Shown: one piece after another, positions 21,619-31,357 of the stretch
How the letters are laid out: the number at the start of each line of letters is the position of its first letter
Position numbering within the stretch: the stretch's first letter is position 1
Origin: Rossellomorea aquimaris
GTDB taxonomy: Bacteria > Bacillota > Bacilli > Bacillales > Bacillaceae_B
Direction: 5' to 3'
DNA length: 58,190 bases
Assembly (NCBI RefSeq): GCF_020171925.1
Contig: NZ_JAIVAR010000012.1
Location: 1-58,190, forward strand
The notes under the pieces: generated by a model
The model's input: only the letters and a program-made list of their open reading frames with translations
Database searches by the model: none
What the model was told of the DNA's origin: nothing
Translations under genes and position numbers: made by a program

Positions 21619-22992
21619 ATGACAAATCGATATGCCGTAATATTAGCTGCCGGCCAGGGAACAAGAATGAAGTCCAAATTGTATAAAGTACTTCATCCTG
21701 TATGCGGTAAGCCTATGGTGGAACATGTGGTCGACCAAATTTCTACATTGAATATAGAGAAGACCGTTACAATCATCGGACATGGCGCTGAACTCGTTAA
21801 ATCCCATCTGGAAGGGAAAAGTGACTTCGCGCTACAGGAAGAACAGCTTGGAACGGCTCATGCCGTCATGCAAGCGGAAGATGTATTGGGCAAACTTGAA
21901 GGAACGACTTTGGTTGTATGCGGGGACACCCCACTCATCAAAGGTGAGACGATGGAAGCACTTGTTAAGCACCATGAATCACAAGGTGCAAAAGCAACCA
22001 TCCTGACGGGTTACACTGAATCACCTGATGGGTACGGAAGGATCATCCGCAATGAATCTGGTCTGGTGGAACGCATCGTAGAGCACAAAGATGCGTCAGA
22101 AGATGAAAGAAAAGTAAAAGAAATCAATACTGGTACGTACTGCTTTGATAATAAGGCATTATTCAATACGCTTAAGAAGGTATCAAATGACAATGTGCAG
22201 GGTGAGTACTATCTGCCGGATGTCATTGAGATCCTTCAAACGGAGGGCGAGATCGTCAGCGCATATCAAACAAGCGACTTTGATGAAACACTCGGGGTGA
22301 ACGACCGCGTCGCTTTATCTCAAGCAGAGACGACAATGAAAAAACGCATCAACGAACAGCATATGAGAAACGGTGTGACGATCCAAGATCCCGCCAACAC
22401 TTATATTGATGCGGGAGTGACCATCGGAAGGGACACTGTCATTTTGCCTGGTACCGTGATCAAAGGGGATTCTTCCATCGGTGAGGATTCCATGATCGGA
22501 CCGAATACGGAAGTGAAGGATTCAACAATCGGCGATCGTACGGTTATGAAGCAGTCTGTGGCACATGACAGCTCCATCGGATCTGATGTTCAGATTGGGC
22601 CGTTCGCACATATCCGCCCTGCTTCAAGCATTGCGGACGAAGTGAAGATCGGTAACTTTGTTGAGATCAAGAAAGCAGTCTTCGGAAAAGGTAGCAAGGC
22701 ATCTCACTTAAGTTATATCGGTGATGCCGAGGTCGGAAGCGACGTCAATATCGGCTGCGGATCGATCACGGTCAACTATGACGGTAAGAATAAGCATCTT
22801 ACAACGATCGAAGACGGTGTTTTCGTCGGCTGTAACTCTAACTTAGTCGCTCCTGTAAAAGTTGGAAAGGGTGCCTACATCGCTGCAGGCTCGACGATCA
22901 CCGAAGATGTTCCGGGTGACTCGCTTTCCATCGCAAGGGCACGTCAGGTCAATAAAGAAAATTACGTACAAAATCTCAATCATAAGAAATAA
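21619..22992 (+). CDS. glmU: Bifunctional UDP-GlcNAc pyrophosphorylase / GlcN-1-P acetyltransferase
   Basis: 457 residues (gcaD in B. subtilis). The N-terminal nucleotidyltransferase has [14 protein letters not shown] and CGDTPLI; the C-terminal left-handed beta-helix of hexapeptide repeats runs from about 250 to 440, with the acetyltransferase segment [10 protein letters not shown] and NYDGKNKH. It makes UDP-GlcNAc for peptidoglycan and teichoic acid. Start: ATG at 21619 behind TTGGAGG. prs follows at 14 bp. Confidence 0.96.
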   Translation: MTNRYAVILAAGQGTRMKSKLYKVLHPVCGKPMVEHVVDQISTLNIEKTVTIIGHGAELVKSHLEGKSDFALQEEQLGTAHAVMQAEDVLGKLEGTTLVVCGDTPLIKGETMEALVKHHESQGAKATILTGYTESPDGYGRIIRNESGLVERIVEHKDASEDERKVKEINTGTYCFDNKALFNTLKKVSNDNVQGEYYLPDVIEILQTEGEIVSAYQTSDFDETLGVNDRVALSQAETTMKKRINEQHMRNGVTIQDPANTYIDAGVTIGRDTVILPGTVIKGDSSIGEDSMIGPNTEVKDSTIGDRTVMKQSVAHDSSIGSDVQIGPFAHIRPASSIADEVKIGNFVEIKKAVFGKGSKASHLSYIGDAEVGSDVNIGCGSITVNYDGKNKHLTTIEDGVFVGCNSNLVAPVKVGKGAYIAAGSTITEDVPGDSLSIARARQVNKENYVQNLNHKK

Positions 22993-23006
22993 ACTGGAGG
23001 TCCACC

Positions 23007-23966
23007 ATGCCAAACTCTTATATTAATTCTAAGTTGAAGATATTCTCTCTAAATTCGAACCATGAACTTGCCAAGGAGATTGCCGATGAAGTAGGCATCG
23101 AATTGGGGAAATCATCCGTAAAACGATTCAGTGATGGCGAAATTCAAATCAATATTGAAGAAAGCATCCGCGGTTGTGATGTATTTGTCATCCAATCAAC
23201 ATCCCAGCCAGTGAACGAAAACCTGATGGAGCTTCTCATCATGGTCGATGCATTGAAGCGTGCATCAGCCAAGACCATCACGATCGTTATGCCTTATTAT
23301 GGATACGCACGCCAGGACCGTAAAGCAAGGGCACGTGAGCCGATCACTGCCAAGCTTGTTGCAAACCTGCTTGAGACAGCGGGAGCGACACGCGTCATTA
23401 CGCTTGATCTGCACGCTCCTCAAATTCAAGGTTTCTTCGATATCTTGATTGACCACTTGATGGGAGTACCGATCTTAGCGGAATACTTCCAGGAAAAAGG
23501 ATTCAATTCTGAAGACATCGTCATCGTATCTCCAGACCATGGCGGTGTGACACGAGCACGTAAGCTTGCTGAGCGCTTGAAGGCGCCGATTGCCATCATC
23601 GATAAACGTCGTCCTAAGCCGAATGTCGCTGAAGTGATGAATATAGTAGGGAATATCGATGGCAAAATCGCAATTTTGATCGATGATATCATCGATACGG
23701 CAGGAACCATTACACTTGCTGCCAATGCATTGGTGGAAAACGGGGCGAAGGAAGTCTTTGCTTGCTGTACGCACCCGGTTCTTTCAGGACCTGCGATCGA
23801 TCGCATTGATAACTCAAACATCAAGGAATTGGTCGTATTGAACACGATCCAGCTTCCTGAAGAAAAGAAAATCGGCAAAATCAAGCAGCTATCCGTTGCC
23901 GAATTAATCAGCGAAGCCATCATCCGTGTATACGAACAAAAATCAGTAAGTACACTATTCGATTAA
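23007..23966 (+). CDS. prs: Ribose-phosphate pyrophosphokinase
   Basis: 319 residues making PRPP from ribose-5-phosphate and ATP. Flexible loop [17 protein letters not shown], substrate motif [16 protein letters not shown], and PRPP loop [11 protein letters not shown] near residue 225. It supplies purine, pyrimidine and folate-linked routes, including the effector of PurR. CTGGAGG precedes the start. Likely cotranscribed with glmU. Confidence 0.98.
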   Translation: MPNSYINSKLKIFSLNSNHELAKEIADEVGIELGKSSVKRFSDGEIQINIEESIRGCDVFVIQSTSQPVNENLMELLIMVDALKRASAKTITIVMPYYGYARQDRKARAREPITAKLVANLLETAGATRVITLDLHAPQIQGFFDILIDHLMGVPILAEYFQEKGFNSEDIVIVSPDHGGVTRARKLAERLKAPIAIIDKRRPKPNVAEVMNIVGNIDGKIAILIDDIIDTAGTITLAANALVENGAKEVFACCTHPVLSGPAIDRIDNSNIKELVVLNTIQLPEEKKIGKIKQLSVAELISEAIIRVYEQKSVSTLFD

Positions 23967-23992
23967 GAATTAATATCAGTGTTTGCGCTGTG

Positions 23993-24030
23993 AAAAAGCC
24001 TGCCATCTCATCTTGAGAGGCAGGCTTTTT
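23993..24030 (+). terminator. Terminator after prs
   Basis: AAAAAGCCTGCC pairs with GGCAGGCTTTTT around an inner CTCA/TGAG stem. Confidence 0.92.
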
Positions 24031-24254
24031 GTTGTTGTAAACTAACATTTTTCAGGTCGTCGCTTCCATGGGGAACCGAGATTTATTTGAAGGTTGTGGT
24101 TTTTTCAGCACAGGTTGGACCGCACCTTCATCAAGAGTCAAATGCATACAGCACCCCATTCGGTGTAGTAAGTCTTATAAAGTGAATACTCTCTATAGAA
24201 AAACAGGATTTGTCACTGCCGAAAAAATAATTCCTCCCCGATTAAAGCCTGTCC

Positions 24255-24388
24255 CAGCTGTTGGTTGGAGTGAAAGACGAAGACTCCTGCGGGAAAAGCG
24301 GGTTATGTGAGACCCCAGGAGCGAAAGCGACGAGGAGGCTCACCAACCGCCCGCGGAAAGCGAAGTCTTTCACGGAAATCAACAGCGG
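24255..24388. repeat. Dispersed inverted-repeat element, copy 2
   Basis: The most complete uninterrupted copy, 134 bp, CAGCTGTTGGTTGG to ATCAACAGCGG. It has the central GTGAGACCCC...GAGGAGGCTCACC inverted pair as well as the end repeats, giving a two-part cruciform or RNA hairpin. The 500-bp interval 24031-24532 holds no gene otherwise. Confidence 0.88.
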
Positions 24389-24451
24389 ATTTAAGCAGTC
24401 AAATGTTGATCGTTTTTTCGGTAGAGATTTAAACAAAAACCAAATTCACAT

Positions 24452-24477
24452 GTTTATTCCCCACATGAATAGGGTAT
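24452..24477 (+). promoter_or_regulatory. Sigma-B promoter of ctc
   Basis: GTTTAT (24452-24457), 14 bp, GGGTAT (24472-24477), matching sigma-B GTTTAA-N12-15-GGGWAW. ctc is the founding sigma-B-dependent gene. Confidence 0.78.
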
Positions 24478-24532
24478 TTACTATATATAGAACTCTACAA
24501 TTAAAAAGATTAGGGAAGGTGTTGGATTTAAC

Positions 24533-25186
24533 ATGGCAACAGAATTGAAAGCTAAAACAAGAGATGATTTCAAACGATCAACTTTAACGAAGCTTAGACA
24601 CAGCGGAAATATCCCTGGTGTTGTCTATGGCTATAAAACAGAAAACACACCCATCGCAATAGATGCGATCACGTTCATCAAAACCATCCGCGAAGTCGGA
24701 AGGAACGGGATTATTTCATTAAATGTAGACGGTAATAAACAGAATGTAATCCTAAGCGATTACCAACAAGATCATATTAAAGATGAAATCACACACGTTG
24801 ACTTCCTTGCTGTCAACATGTCAGAGGAAATCGATGCAGACGTCCGCATCGAGCTGACAGGAGAAGCAGCAGGCGTGAAGGACGGCGGTGTTCTTCAACA
24901 GCCGCTTCATGAAGTATCGGTTACCGCGAAGCCTTCTGATATCCCTGAATCAATCGAAGTGGATATCACTGACCTTCAAGTGGGTGACACCGTGACGATT
25001 GCGGATGTCCGCAGTAAATACAGCGTCACATTAAATGAAGAGGACGACCGCACGATCGCTTCCATCCTCGCTCCGCGTCAGGAAGAAGAAATCTCTTCTG
25101 GTGAAGAGCAGGAAGAAGGGGTTCCTGAAAATGAAGAAGGCAGGGAATCAGAAGCAAGTGATGAAAGTGAGTCATCTGAAGAATAA
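24533..25186 (+). CDS. rplY: General stress protein Ctc / ribosomal protein bL25
   Basis: 217 residues. An N-terminal bL25 5S rRNA-binding domain (to about 95; RHSGNIPGVVYG) precedes the TL5-type C-terminal domain (QPLHEVSV, DITDLQVGD) and an acidic Glu/Ser tail from about 185. Binds 5S rRNA in the 50S subunit, mostly under stress. The start ATG has a rather weak, distant AAGGTG. A sigma-B promoter precedes it. The gene is also called ctc. Confidence 0.95.
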   Translation: MATELKAKTRDDFKRSTLTKLRHSGNIPGVVYGYKTENTPIAIDAITFIKTIREVGRNGIISLNVDGNKQNVILSDYQQDHIKDEITHVDFLAVNMSEEIDADVRIELTGEAAGVKDGGVLQQPLHEVSVTAKPSDIPESIEVDITDLQVGDTVTIADVRSKYSVTLNEEDDRTIASILAPRQEEEISSGEEQEEGVPENEEGRESEASDESESSEE

Positions 25187-25200
25187 AAACATCTTTTTTG

Positions 25201-25228
25201 GCGTAACCTTTTGCAGGTTGCGCTTTTT
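25201..25228 (+). terminator. Terminator after ctc
   Basis: GCGTAACCT pairs with AGGTTGCGC, then T5. Confidence 0.85.
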
Positions 25229-25269
25229 ACGTTTATCCTAGTAGTATTAGGTCAGAATGAGGTGGAAGT

Positions 25270-25827
25270 ATGAAATTAATCGTTGGACTCGGGAACCCGG
25301 GCTCGCAATATGATAAGACTAGACATAATATCGGGTTTGAGATCGTCGATGCACTTGCAGATCACCTGGGAATATCCCTCAATCAATCTAAATTCAAAGG
25401 GGTATACGGTACCCATCACCATAAAGGGGAAAAGATCGTCCTCTTAAAGCCGCTTACATATATGAATTTGTCGGGAGAAAGCATTGTACCATTGATGGAT
25501 TATTTCGATATCGATGAAGATAATCTCCTTGTCATTTATGATGACCTTGACCTGCCGGTAGGAAAGATCAGGTTGCGTCAAAAAGGGAGTGCGGGTGGAC
25601 ATAACGGTATCAAATCCACCATCGCCCATTTGGGGACCCAGAATTTCAACCGCATAAGGGTTGGGATCGACCGTCCGACTAATGGGATGACCGTACCTGA
25701 TTATGTACTCGGTAAGTTCAGGAAAGAAGAGCAGCCAGAATTGGATAAAGTCATTTCCGACTCGGTCGCCGCTTGTGAAACGTGGTTTGAAAAGCCGTTT
25801 TTGGAAGTTATGAATAAATTTAATTAA
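25270..25827 (+). CDS. pth: Peptidyl-tRNA hydrolase
   Basis: 185 residues (spoVC in B. subtilis). GLGNPGSQYDKTRHNIGF carries the catalytic His; LKPLTYMNLSG and DDLDLPVGKIR (catalytic Asp) and GSAGGHNGIKS are all present. It releases peptides from stalled peptidyl-tRNA. GAGGTGG precedes ATG. Confidence 0.97.
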   Translation: MKLIVGLGNPGSQYDKTRHNIGFEIVDALADHLGISLNQSKFKGVYGTHHHKGEKIVLLKPLTYMNLSGESIVPLMDYFDIDEDNLLVIYDDLDLPVGKIRLRQKGSAGGHNGIKSTIAHLGTQNFNRIRVGIDRPTNGMTVPDYVLGKFRKEEQPELDKVISDSVAACETWFEKPFLEVMNKFN

Positions 25828-25830
25828 TTG

Positions 25831-25894
25831 TGGTCCGTTCTCCGTTTTCTGTGCAAGTAAAAGCGAACTCTTGCACGGAACCGGGGGACGGAGT
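25831..25894. repeat. Long imperfect hairpin between pth and fin
   Basis: Bases 25834-25857 pair with 25870-25892, inner TGCAAG with CTTGCA and outer TCCGT with ACGGA, with several G-U pairs if transcribed. No T run follows, so it is not a normal terminator. The sequence resembles CCGTCCCCCGGTTCCG-type hairpins I recall in Bacillus intergenic DNA. Confidence 0.6.
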
Positions 25895-25929
25895 TTAATA
25901 GGGCCGATTCTTAAATAATGAAGTCGCCT

Positions 25930-25959
25930 GAATAACGCCCTTCTATAACGTTAATACTA
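25930..25959 (+). promoter_or_regulatory. Sigma-F/G-type promoter of fin
   Basis: GAATA (25930-25934) and AATACTA (25953-25959), 18 bp apart. One mismatch from the sigma-G -10 and one from the sigma-F -10; same layout as upstream of csfB. Confidence 0.5.
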
Positions 25960-25989
25960 AACGTATAAATGTGAATGGAGGGATATCGA

Positions 25990-26220
25990 TTGGCTATCCA
26001 CTATTATTGCCGTCACTGTGGGACAGCGGTAGGGACGATTTCTACTATGTCTGTTGATTCCGAGCAGCTTGGCATTCATAAACTGACGGATGAGGAACGG
26101 ACGGATATGGTCCAGTATCAGAATAATGGAGATATCCATATCCGGACAATATGTGAAGATTGTCAGGAGAGTCTCCAAAGGAATCCGGACTATCACCAGT
26201 TGGATCATATCATCCACTAA
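25990..26220 (+). CDS. fin: Anti-sigma-F factor Fin (YabK)
   Basis: 76 residues, the same length as B. subtilis Fin. A zinc ribbon is formed by CRHCG near residue 8 and CEDC near 56. Fin binds sigma-F and helps the forespore switch to sigma-G. Start: TTG at 25990, seven bases after GGAGGG, gives LAIHYYCRHCG, aligning with the family; the ATG at 25975 overlaps the ribosome site. A forespore-type promoter precedes it. Confidence 0.93.
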   Translation: MAIHYYCRHCGTAVGTISTMSVDSEQLGIHKLTDEERTDMVQYQNNGDIHIRTICEDCQESLQRNPDYHQLDHIIH

Positions 26221-26244
26221 TCACTATACTTGTTTTTGAACATC

Positions 26245-26272
26245 GCTTTGGTAGCAGAACCAAAGCATTTTT
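26245..26272 (+). terminator. Terminator after fin
   Basis: GCTTTGG pairs with CCAAAGC, followed by ATTTTT. Confidence 0.7.
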
Positions 26273-26377
26273 CTGTTTATATATAAGGCATTACGGTCAG
26301 TCCTTCGGCAGGAAGTTTGCGTGGATTGACGAAAACGTAAGATGATAGATAAAGAAAGATCGGGGAGGGGCGTACTC

Positions 26378-29300
26378 TTGAAAGGTATATTGAAACATAT
26401 TCACCAAAGTGAAGAACTTCAGTCACTGATTAATGGGATTGAAGGGAAATTATCCGAACAGCTTGTTGCGGGGCTATCGGGATCTTCACGTACGGCTTAT
26501 ATTGCTGATGTATATATAGAAACCGGAAAGTCCAGCATGGTGGTCACCCATAATTTATTTCAAGCTCAAAAAATTTACGATGATTTGATTCAGTTTCTGC
26601 CTGAAGATGAAGTTTATCTTTACTCTGCCAACGAACTGATTGCGGCGGAATTGAGTGTGGCAAGTCCAGAACTAAGGTCCCAGCGGATCGAGGTATTGAA
26701 CAAGCTTTCCAACAATCAAAAAGGAGTGTATATCGTTCCTGTTGCTGGATTAAGAAAGATCCTTCCGGAAAAACAATTGTGGAAGCATAATCAAATCTCC
26801 TTCACCAATGGGGAGGAGATCGATCTTGATGATGTTTTAAACCAGTTGGTCCAAATGGGTTATCAACGTTCAGGGATGGTGAGTACCCCTGGTGAGTTCA
26901 GTCTGCGCGGAGGAATCGTCGATATTTATCCTCTTACGCTTCCGCATCCTGTCCGCATCGAATTATTCGATACGGAGATCGAGTCCATCCGAACATTCTC
27001 GGTGGATGATCAGCGGTCCATTGATAAAGTGGAGTCCATCGAAATCGGTCCAGCATCAGAGGTGCTGATGACGTATGAAGATATGAGCAGATTGATTCAG
27101 GAAATCGAACGGGGGTTGTCCACTAGCCTGAAGAAAATCAAATCAGACAGTGTTAAAGAAAAGCTCACCGAATATATCGGACACGAAATCGCACAGCTGG
27201 AGAATGGCCAGGTTCCCGAACAGATCTTTAAATACCTATCGCTAGCTTATGAAAATCCTAGTAGTCTTCTAGACTATTTGCCCGATGACAGTGTCATCTA
27301 TTTCGATGAGTACAGTAGGATCCTTGAAATGAGTGAATCCCTCGAGAGGGAAGAGGCAGAGTGGTATACGTCCCTCCTTCAGGATGGCCAGATCATCCAT
27401 GAACTGACGGTTTCGCACCCATTTGCATCCTTGACAGCCAATACGGAGCTGCCGAAGGTGTTTTTCTCGTTGTTCCTGCGTCACATCCCGAATACGAGTC
27501 CGCAGAACATTTTCAACATTTCAGCGAAACCGATGCAGAATTTCCATGGGCAGATGAACGTGTTGAAGGCGGAACTCGACCGTTGGAAGAAGGGGAAGTA
27601 TACCGTCGTCCTGCTAGGTCCGGATGAAGAACGAGTCAAGAAACTGCAGCGGGTACTGGATGATTACAAGATCGAAATCGCATTTGTAGAAGATGGCTCA
27701 CGCCTTCTGAACGGCAAGATCCAGATGATCAATGGAAGTCTGACCAACGGATTCGAACTCCCGATGCAGAAGCTAGCCGTCATCACCGAAGAAGAGCTGT
27801 TCAACAAAAAGACCCAAAAGAAACCGAGAAGACAAAAGTTGTCGAATGCCGAAAGGATCAAAAGCTACTCTGAGCTTAAGGTCGGGGATTATGTCGTACA
27901 CGTCAATCATGGTATCGGGAAATATTTAGGACTTGAAACATTGCAGATCAACGGCGTCCATAAAGATTATCTGCATGTGAAATACCAGGGCAGCGATAAG
28001 TTGTATGTACCCGTTGAGCAGATCGAGCTTGTCCAGAAGTATGTCGGTTCAGAAAGTAAAGAGCCAAAGCTGTATAAATTGGGCGGAAGCGAATGGAAAA
28101 AAGTCAAATCCAAGGTGCAGTCATCTGTCCAGGATATTGCCGATGACCTGATCAAGCTATATGCAGAGCGTGAAGCGGCAAGGGGATATGCTTTTTCCCC
28201 TGATGGAGATATGCAGCGTGATTTTGAAACGGCCTTCCCATACGAAGAGACGGACGACCAGCTAAGGTCCATCCATGAAATCAAACATGATATGGAAAAA
28301 GAGCGTCCGATGGATCGACTGCTATGTGGAGATGTGGGCTACGGAAAGACAGAAGTGGCCATCCGTGCTGCATTCAAGGCCATTGCGGATGGAAAGCAGG
28401 TTGCTTTCCTTGTGCCTACGACGATCCTTGCTCAGCAACACTATGAAACGATCAAAGAACGTTTTCAGGATTTTCCGATCGAGATCGGGCTACTGAGTCG
28501 TTTCCGGACGCGAAAGCAACAGCAGGAAACGATCAAGGGCTTGAAGGCGGGCACGGTCGATATCGTAATCGGTACACACCGTCTTCTGTCAAAGGACATC
28601 GTCTACCGTGATATCGGTCTGTTGATCATTGATGAAGAACAGCGATTCGGGGTTACACATAAAGAGAAAATCAAACAGTTGAAGACGAATATCGATGTCC
28701 TGACCTTGACGGCGACACCGATCCCGCGTACCTTGCACATGTCCATGCTTGGGGTACGGGACTTATCCGTCATTGAAACACCGCCTGAGAACCGCTTCCC
28801 TGTACAGACGTATGTAATGGAATACAACGGTCCGCTCATCAAAGAAGCGATTGAAAGGGAGATGGCCCGGAACGGCCAGGTATATTTCCTCTATAACCGG
28901 GTGGAAGATATCGAACGGAAAGCGGACGAAATTTCGATGCTTGTCCCTGATGCGAGAATTGCCTATGCGCACGGTCAGATGAGTGAAAGTGAACTCGAGT
29001 CCGTGATCCTTAGCTTCCTGGCGGGCGAGTATGATGTCCTTGTGACCACGACGATCATCGAAACGGGTGTCGATATCCCGAATGTCAATACACTTATCGT
29101 CTTCGATGCCGACCGTATGGGCCTATCGCAGCTTTACCAGCTGAGGGGGCGTGTTGGTCGTTCGAACAGGGTGGCCTATGCGTACTTTACGTATAGGAAG
29201 GATAAGGTGCTGACGGAAGTTGCCGAGAAGCGCCTTCAGGCAATCAAGGAATTCACGGAGCTCGGCTCAGGGTTCAAGATTGCGATGCGTGACCTGACGA

Positions 29301-29911
29301 TACGTGGCGCGGGGAACCTGCTTGGCGCACAACAGCACGGGTTCATCGATTCAGTCGGATTTGATCTTTATTCCCAGATGCTGAAGGAAGCAATCGAGGA
29401 GCGGAAAGGGGATCTTCCTAAAGAACCTGCATCCACATTCGAAGTCGATATTGAAGTGGATGCCTACATCCCGGACGACTATATCAAGGACGGTCATCAG
29501 AAGATCGAGATGTATAAACGTTTCCGCTCGCTGTCTTCCCTCCCTGAAATAGAGGAACTGCAGGAAGAGATGCTCGACCGATTCGGGGAATACCCTGAAG
29601 AAGTGGAATACCTATTCCTCATTTCGGAAATGAAGGTCTTTGCCAAAAACACGGATCTTGAAAACATCAAGCAGGAGCAGAAAAACGTAAACATCTACAT
29701 GTCTCCAGAAGGAACAAGCCGCATCGACGGCTCCAAAGTATTTGATATCTGTAATAAACACGGACGTGCAGTCGGACTCGGCATGGAAGGATCCAAACTG
29801 AAAATATCCATCAACACCGCACGCCTTGAAACATCCAAATGGTTCCACATCGCCTACGACATCATCAAAAACCTCGACACGGCGATTAAAGAAGAGAATA
29901 CAGTGTCTTAA
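26378..29911 (+). CDS. mfd: Transcription-repair coupling factor Mfd
   Basis: 1177 residues, matching B. subtilis Mfd. Order: UvrB-like domains with the UvrA-binding module (to ~350), RNA polymerase interaction domain (YVVHVNHGIGKYLGLE near 515), RecG-like translocase with GDVGYGKTEVA (Walker A), LLIIDEEQRFGV (Walker B) and QLRGRVGRSNR, and the C-terminal TRCF domain. It removes stalled RNA polymerase and recruits UvrA. Start: TTG at 26378 behind GGGGAGGGG fits the family length; ATG at 26342 lacks a site. Confidence 0.97.
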   Translation: MKGILKHIHQSEELQSLINGIEGKLSEQLVAGLSGSSRTAYIADVYIETGKSSMVVTHNLFQAQKIYDDLIQFLPEDEVYLYSANELIAAELSVASPELRSQRIEVLNKLSNNQKGVYIVPVAGLRKILPEKQLWKHNQISFTNGEEIDLDDVLNQLVQMGYQRSGMVSTPGEFSLRGGIVDIYPLTLPHPVRIELFDTEIESIRTFSVDDQRSIDKVESIEIGPASEVLMTYEDMSRLIQEIERGLSTSLKKIKSDSVKEKLTEYIGHEIAQLENGQVPEQIFKYLSLAYENPSSLLDYLPDDSVIYFDEYSRILEMSESLEREEAEWYTSLLQDGQIIHELTVSHPFASLTANTELPKVFFSLFLRHIPNTSPQNIFNISAKPMQNFHGQMNVLKAELDRWKKGKYTVVLLGPDEERVKKLQRVLDDYKIEIAFVEDGSRLLNGKIQMINGSLTNGFELPMQKLAVITEEELFNKKTQKKPRRQKLSNAERIKSYSELKVGDYVVHVNHGIGKYLGLETLQINGVHKDYLHVKYQGSDKLYVPVEQIELVQKYVGSESKEPKLYKLGGSEWKKVKSKVQSSVQDIADDLIKLYAEREAARGYAFSPDGDMQRDFETAFPYEETDDQLRSIHEIKHDMEKERPMDRLLCGDVGYGKTEVAIRAAFKAIADGKQVAFLVPTTILAQQHYETIKERFQDFPIEIGLLSRFRTRKQQQETIKGLKAGTVDIVIGTHRLLSKDIVYRDIGLLIIDEEQRFGVTHKEKIKQLKTNIDVLTLTATPIPRTLHMSMLGVRDLSVIETPPENRFPVQTYVMEYNGPLIKEAIEREMARNGQVYFLYNRVEDIERKADEISMLVPDARIAYAHGQMSESELESVILSFLAGEYDVLVTTTIIETGVDIPNVNTLIVFDADRMGLSQLYQLRGRVGRSNRVAYAYFTYRKDKVLTEVAEKRLQAIKEFTELGSGFKIAMRDLTIRGAGNLLGAQQHGFIDSVGFDLYSQMLKEAIEERKGDLPKEPASTFEVDIEVDAYIPDDYIKDGHQKIEMYKRFRSLSSLPEIEELQEEMLDRFGEYPEEVEYLFLISEMKVFAKNTDLENIKQEQKNVNIYMSPEGTSRIDGSKVFDICNKHGRAVGLGMEGSKLKISINTARLETSKWFHIAYDIIKNLDTAIKEENTVS

Positions 29912-29978
29912 TTGTGATGTTAAGTAGTAGATACCAAAAGCAGGATGGAGAAAGCATTCGTGAGATTTGACTACTATC

Positions 29979-30139
29979 CAGCTGTTGATTGGAGTGCAAG
30001 ACGAAGACTCCTGTGGGAGAAGTGGCCAATGTGAGACGTGTCTAGCTGCAGGGCTTAGAGGCACCACCCGCCTCCTGAGCAAAGCCCCTCCGCTTTTCCA
30101 CCCGCAGAAAGCGAAGTCTTGCACGGAAATCAATAGCGG
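29979..30139. repeat. Dispersed inverted-repeat element, copy 3 (interrupted)
   Basis: Ends CAGCTGTTGATTGGAGTG and CACGGAAATCAATAGCGG are intact, but the central part after GTGAGAC is replaced by a different 62-bp repeat (30039-30100). Confidence 0.88.
30039..30100 (+). repeat. Nested TGTCTAGCT repeat, short form
   Basis: Begins TGTCTAGCTGCAGGGCTTAG and ends CTCCGCTTTTCCA. GGGCTT near the 5' end is complementary to AAGCCC near the 3' end. It matches, reversed, the outer portions of 46805-46927. This type (TGTCTAGCT...CCGCTTTTC) is one I recall as widespread in Bacillus. Confidence 0.75.
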
Positions 30140-30363
30140 CGTTCAGAACGGTAGTTTGAAATGGTAGCCTCACTTTCAATACAATCAGGTGATTTTTCGA
30201 CATTTAACTCTAATATTCGTTATCACTTTGTAACTCAACTGTAAATGCGCTGACTGGTTTAATTTACTATGATAAGGGTATTAGTATTAATGCAGCTGCC
30301 AACTTTGGAAAAAGTAACCTGCACTAGCATTTTAGTGAAATGACAGAAAAAATAACTGAATGT

Positions 30364-30392
30364 GTATAGAACTTCTAAGATGTAAGATACTA
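30364..30392 (+). promoter_or_regulatory. Sigma-G-type promoter of spoVT
   Basis: GTATA (30364-30368), 17 bp, GATACTA (30386-30392), one mismatch from CATACTA. spoVT is known as a sigma-G gene. Confidence 0.5.
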
Positions 30393-30473
30393 AACTCAAC
30401 AATGGCAAAGTATTCAAAGCAAATGAATGCCTTGCTAAATAAAAATCATCTGATGAAAGTGAGGCAACTATAG

Positions 30474-31010
30474 ATGAAAGCAACTGGAATTGTTCGTCGT
30501 ATTGATGATTTAGGGCGCGTTGTTATTCCCAAAGAAATTCGCAGAACGTTAAGGATCCGTGAGGGTGATCCGCTTGAGATCTTCGTCGATCGTGACGGGG
30601 AAGTCATCTTGAAGAAATACTCTCCTATCAGTGAACTGAGTGATTTTGCGAAGGAATATGCCGAAGCATTATACGACAGTCTGGGAAGTGCGGTCCTCAT
30701 TTGTGACCGAGACGCAGTAATCGCCATTGCCGGCGCTTCAAAGAAAGAGTATCTAAACAAGAATGTCAGCGAATTGATTGAAAAGGTAATGGATGATCGT
30801 TCGTCCCTTCTGCACACTCAACAAGGACAAGCAGAGCTTGTCGATGGATTTGAAGAGGATCTGAATTCCTATACAATCGCTCCTATTGTAGCAAATGGAG
30901 ATCCGATTGGTGCGGTCGCTATTTTCTCGAAGGATCGTACTGTTGGAGAAGTGGAACAAAAAGCAGTGGAAACGGCAGCTGGCTTTTTAGCACGACAAAT
31001 GGAATCATAA
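30474..31010 (+). CDS. spoVT: Stage V sporulation protein T
   Basis: 178 residues. An AbrB-like N-terminal swapped hairpin (MKATGIVRRIDDLGRVVIPK, 1-50) is joined to a GAF-like C-terminal domain (~60-178). It regulates forespore sigma-G genes. The N-terminal domain is a clear relative of the AbrB product encoded at 8899-9180. GTGAGGC lies upstream of ATG. Confidence 0.97.
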   Translation: MKATGIVRRIDDLGRVVIPKEIRRTLRIREGDPLEIFVDRDGEVILKKYSPISELSDFAKEYAEALYDSLGSAVLICDRDAVIAIAGASKKEYLNKNVSELIEKVMDDRSSLLHTQQGQAELVDGFEEDLNSYTIAPIVANGDPIGAVAIFSKDRTVGEVEQKAVETAAGFLARQMES

Positions 31011-31017
31011 GTAGCAG

Positions 31018-31045
31018 AGAGTGGCAGCCGCCACTCTTCTTTTTT
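31018..31045 (+). terminator. Terminator after spoVT
   Basis: AGAGTGGC pairs with GCCACTCT, then CTTTTTTT. Confidence 0.9.
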
Positions 31046-31357
31046 TCTTTTTAGATCTGTTGAAGTAGTGATTAAAGAGGTTTCAGCTTGCAAAATAAAG
31101 ACCTGTCCGCAATAACCCGGAGCCTTGTACGGAACCATGAAGCGGTGTTAAACAAAACCTTTCTGTTTCATTATGTACATCATTCTACGCAAGGTGGCGT
31201 CCGAAGCTTCCTAGAATCTTCAATCCATCCGTACATGGCGCCTAATCTGACAGCGGTGCTGAACAGCGTCTTATGATAAAATGCAAATGTAGATACATAT
31301 GCTCCTTTATGCAGGCAAGTGGGCATAGAGAGTTTTAGATAGAAAGGCGGAAGCCTC
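31046..31357. other. Gene-free interval before yabM
   Basis: About 310 bp without a credible gene or repeat. TATGATAAAAT near 31275 may belong to a yabM promoter, but no paired -35 was convincing. Confidence 0.5.

Larger units (their letters stand above)
29912..30473. other. Gene-free interval between mfd and spoVT
   Basis: Contains repeat copy 3 with a nested element, then about 220 bp of A/T-rich sequence ahead of the spoVT promoter. No gene is seen and no clear mfd terminator. Confidence 0.7.

Noticed and set aside
30140..30363. Small gene between repeat copy 3 and spoVT
   Set aside because: Only short minus-strand frames exist, without start signals or recognisable domains.
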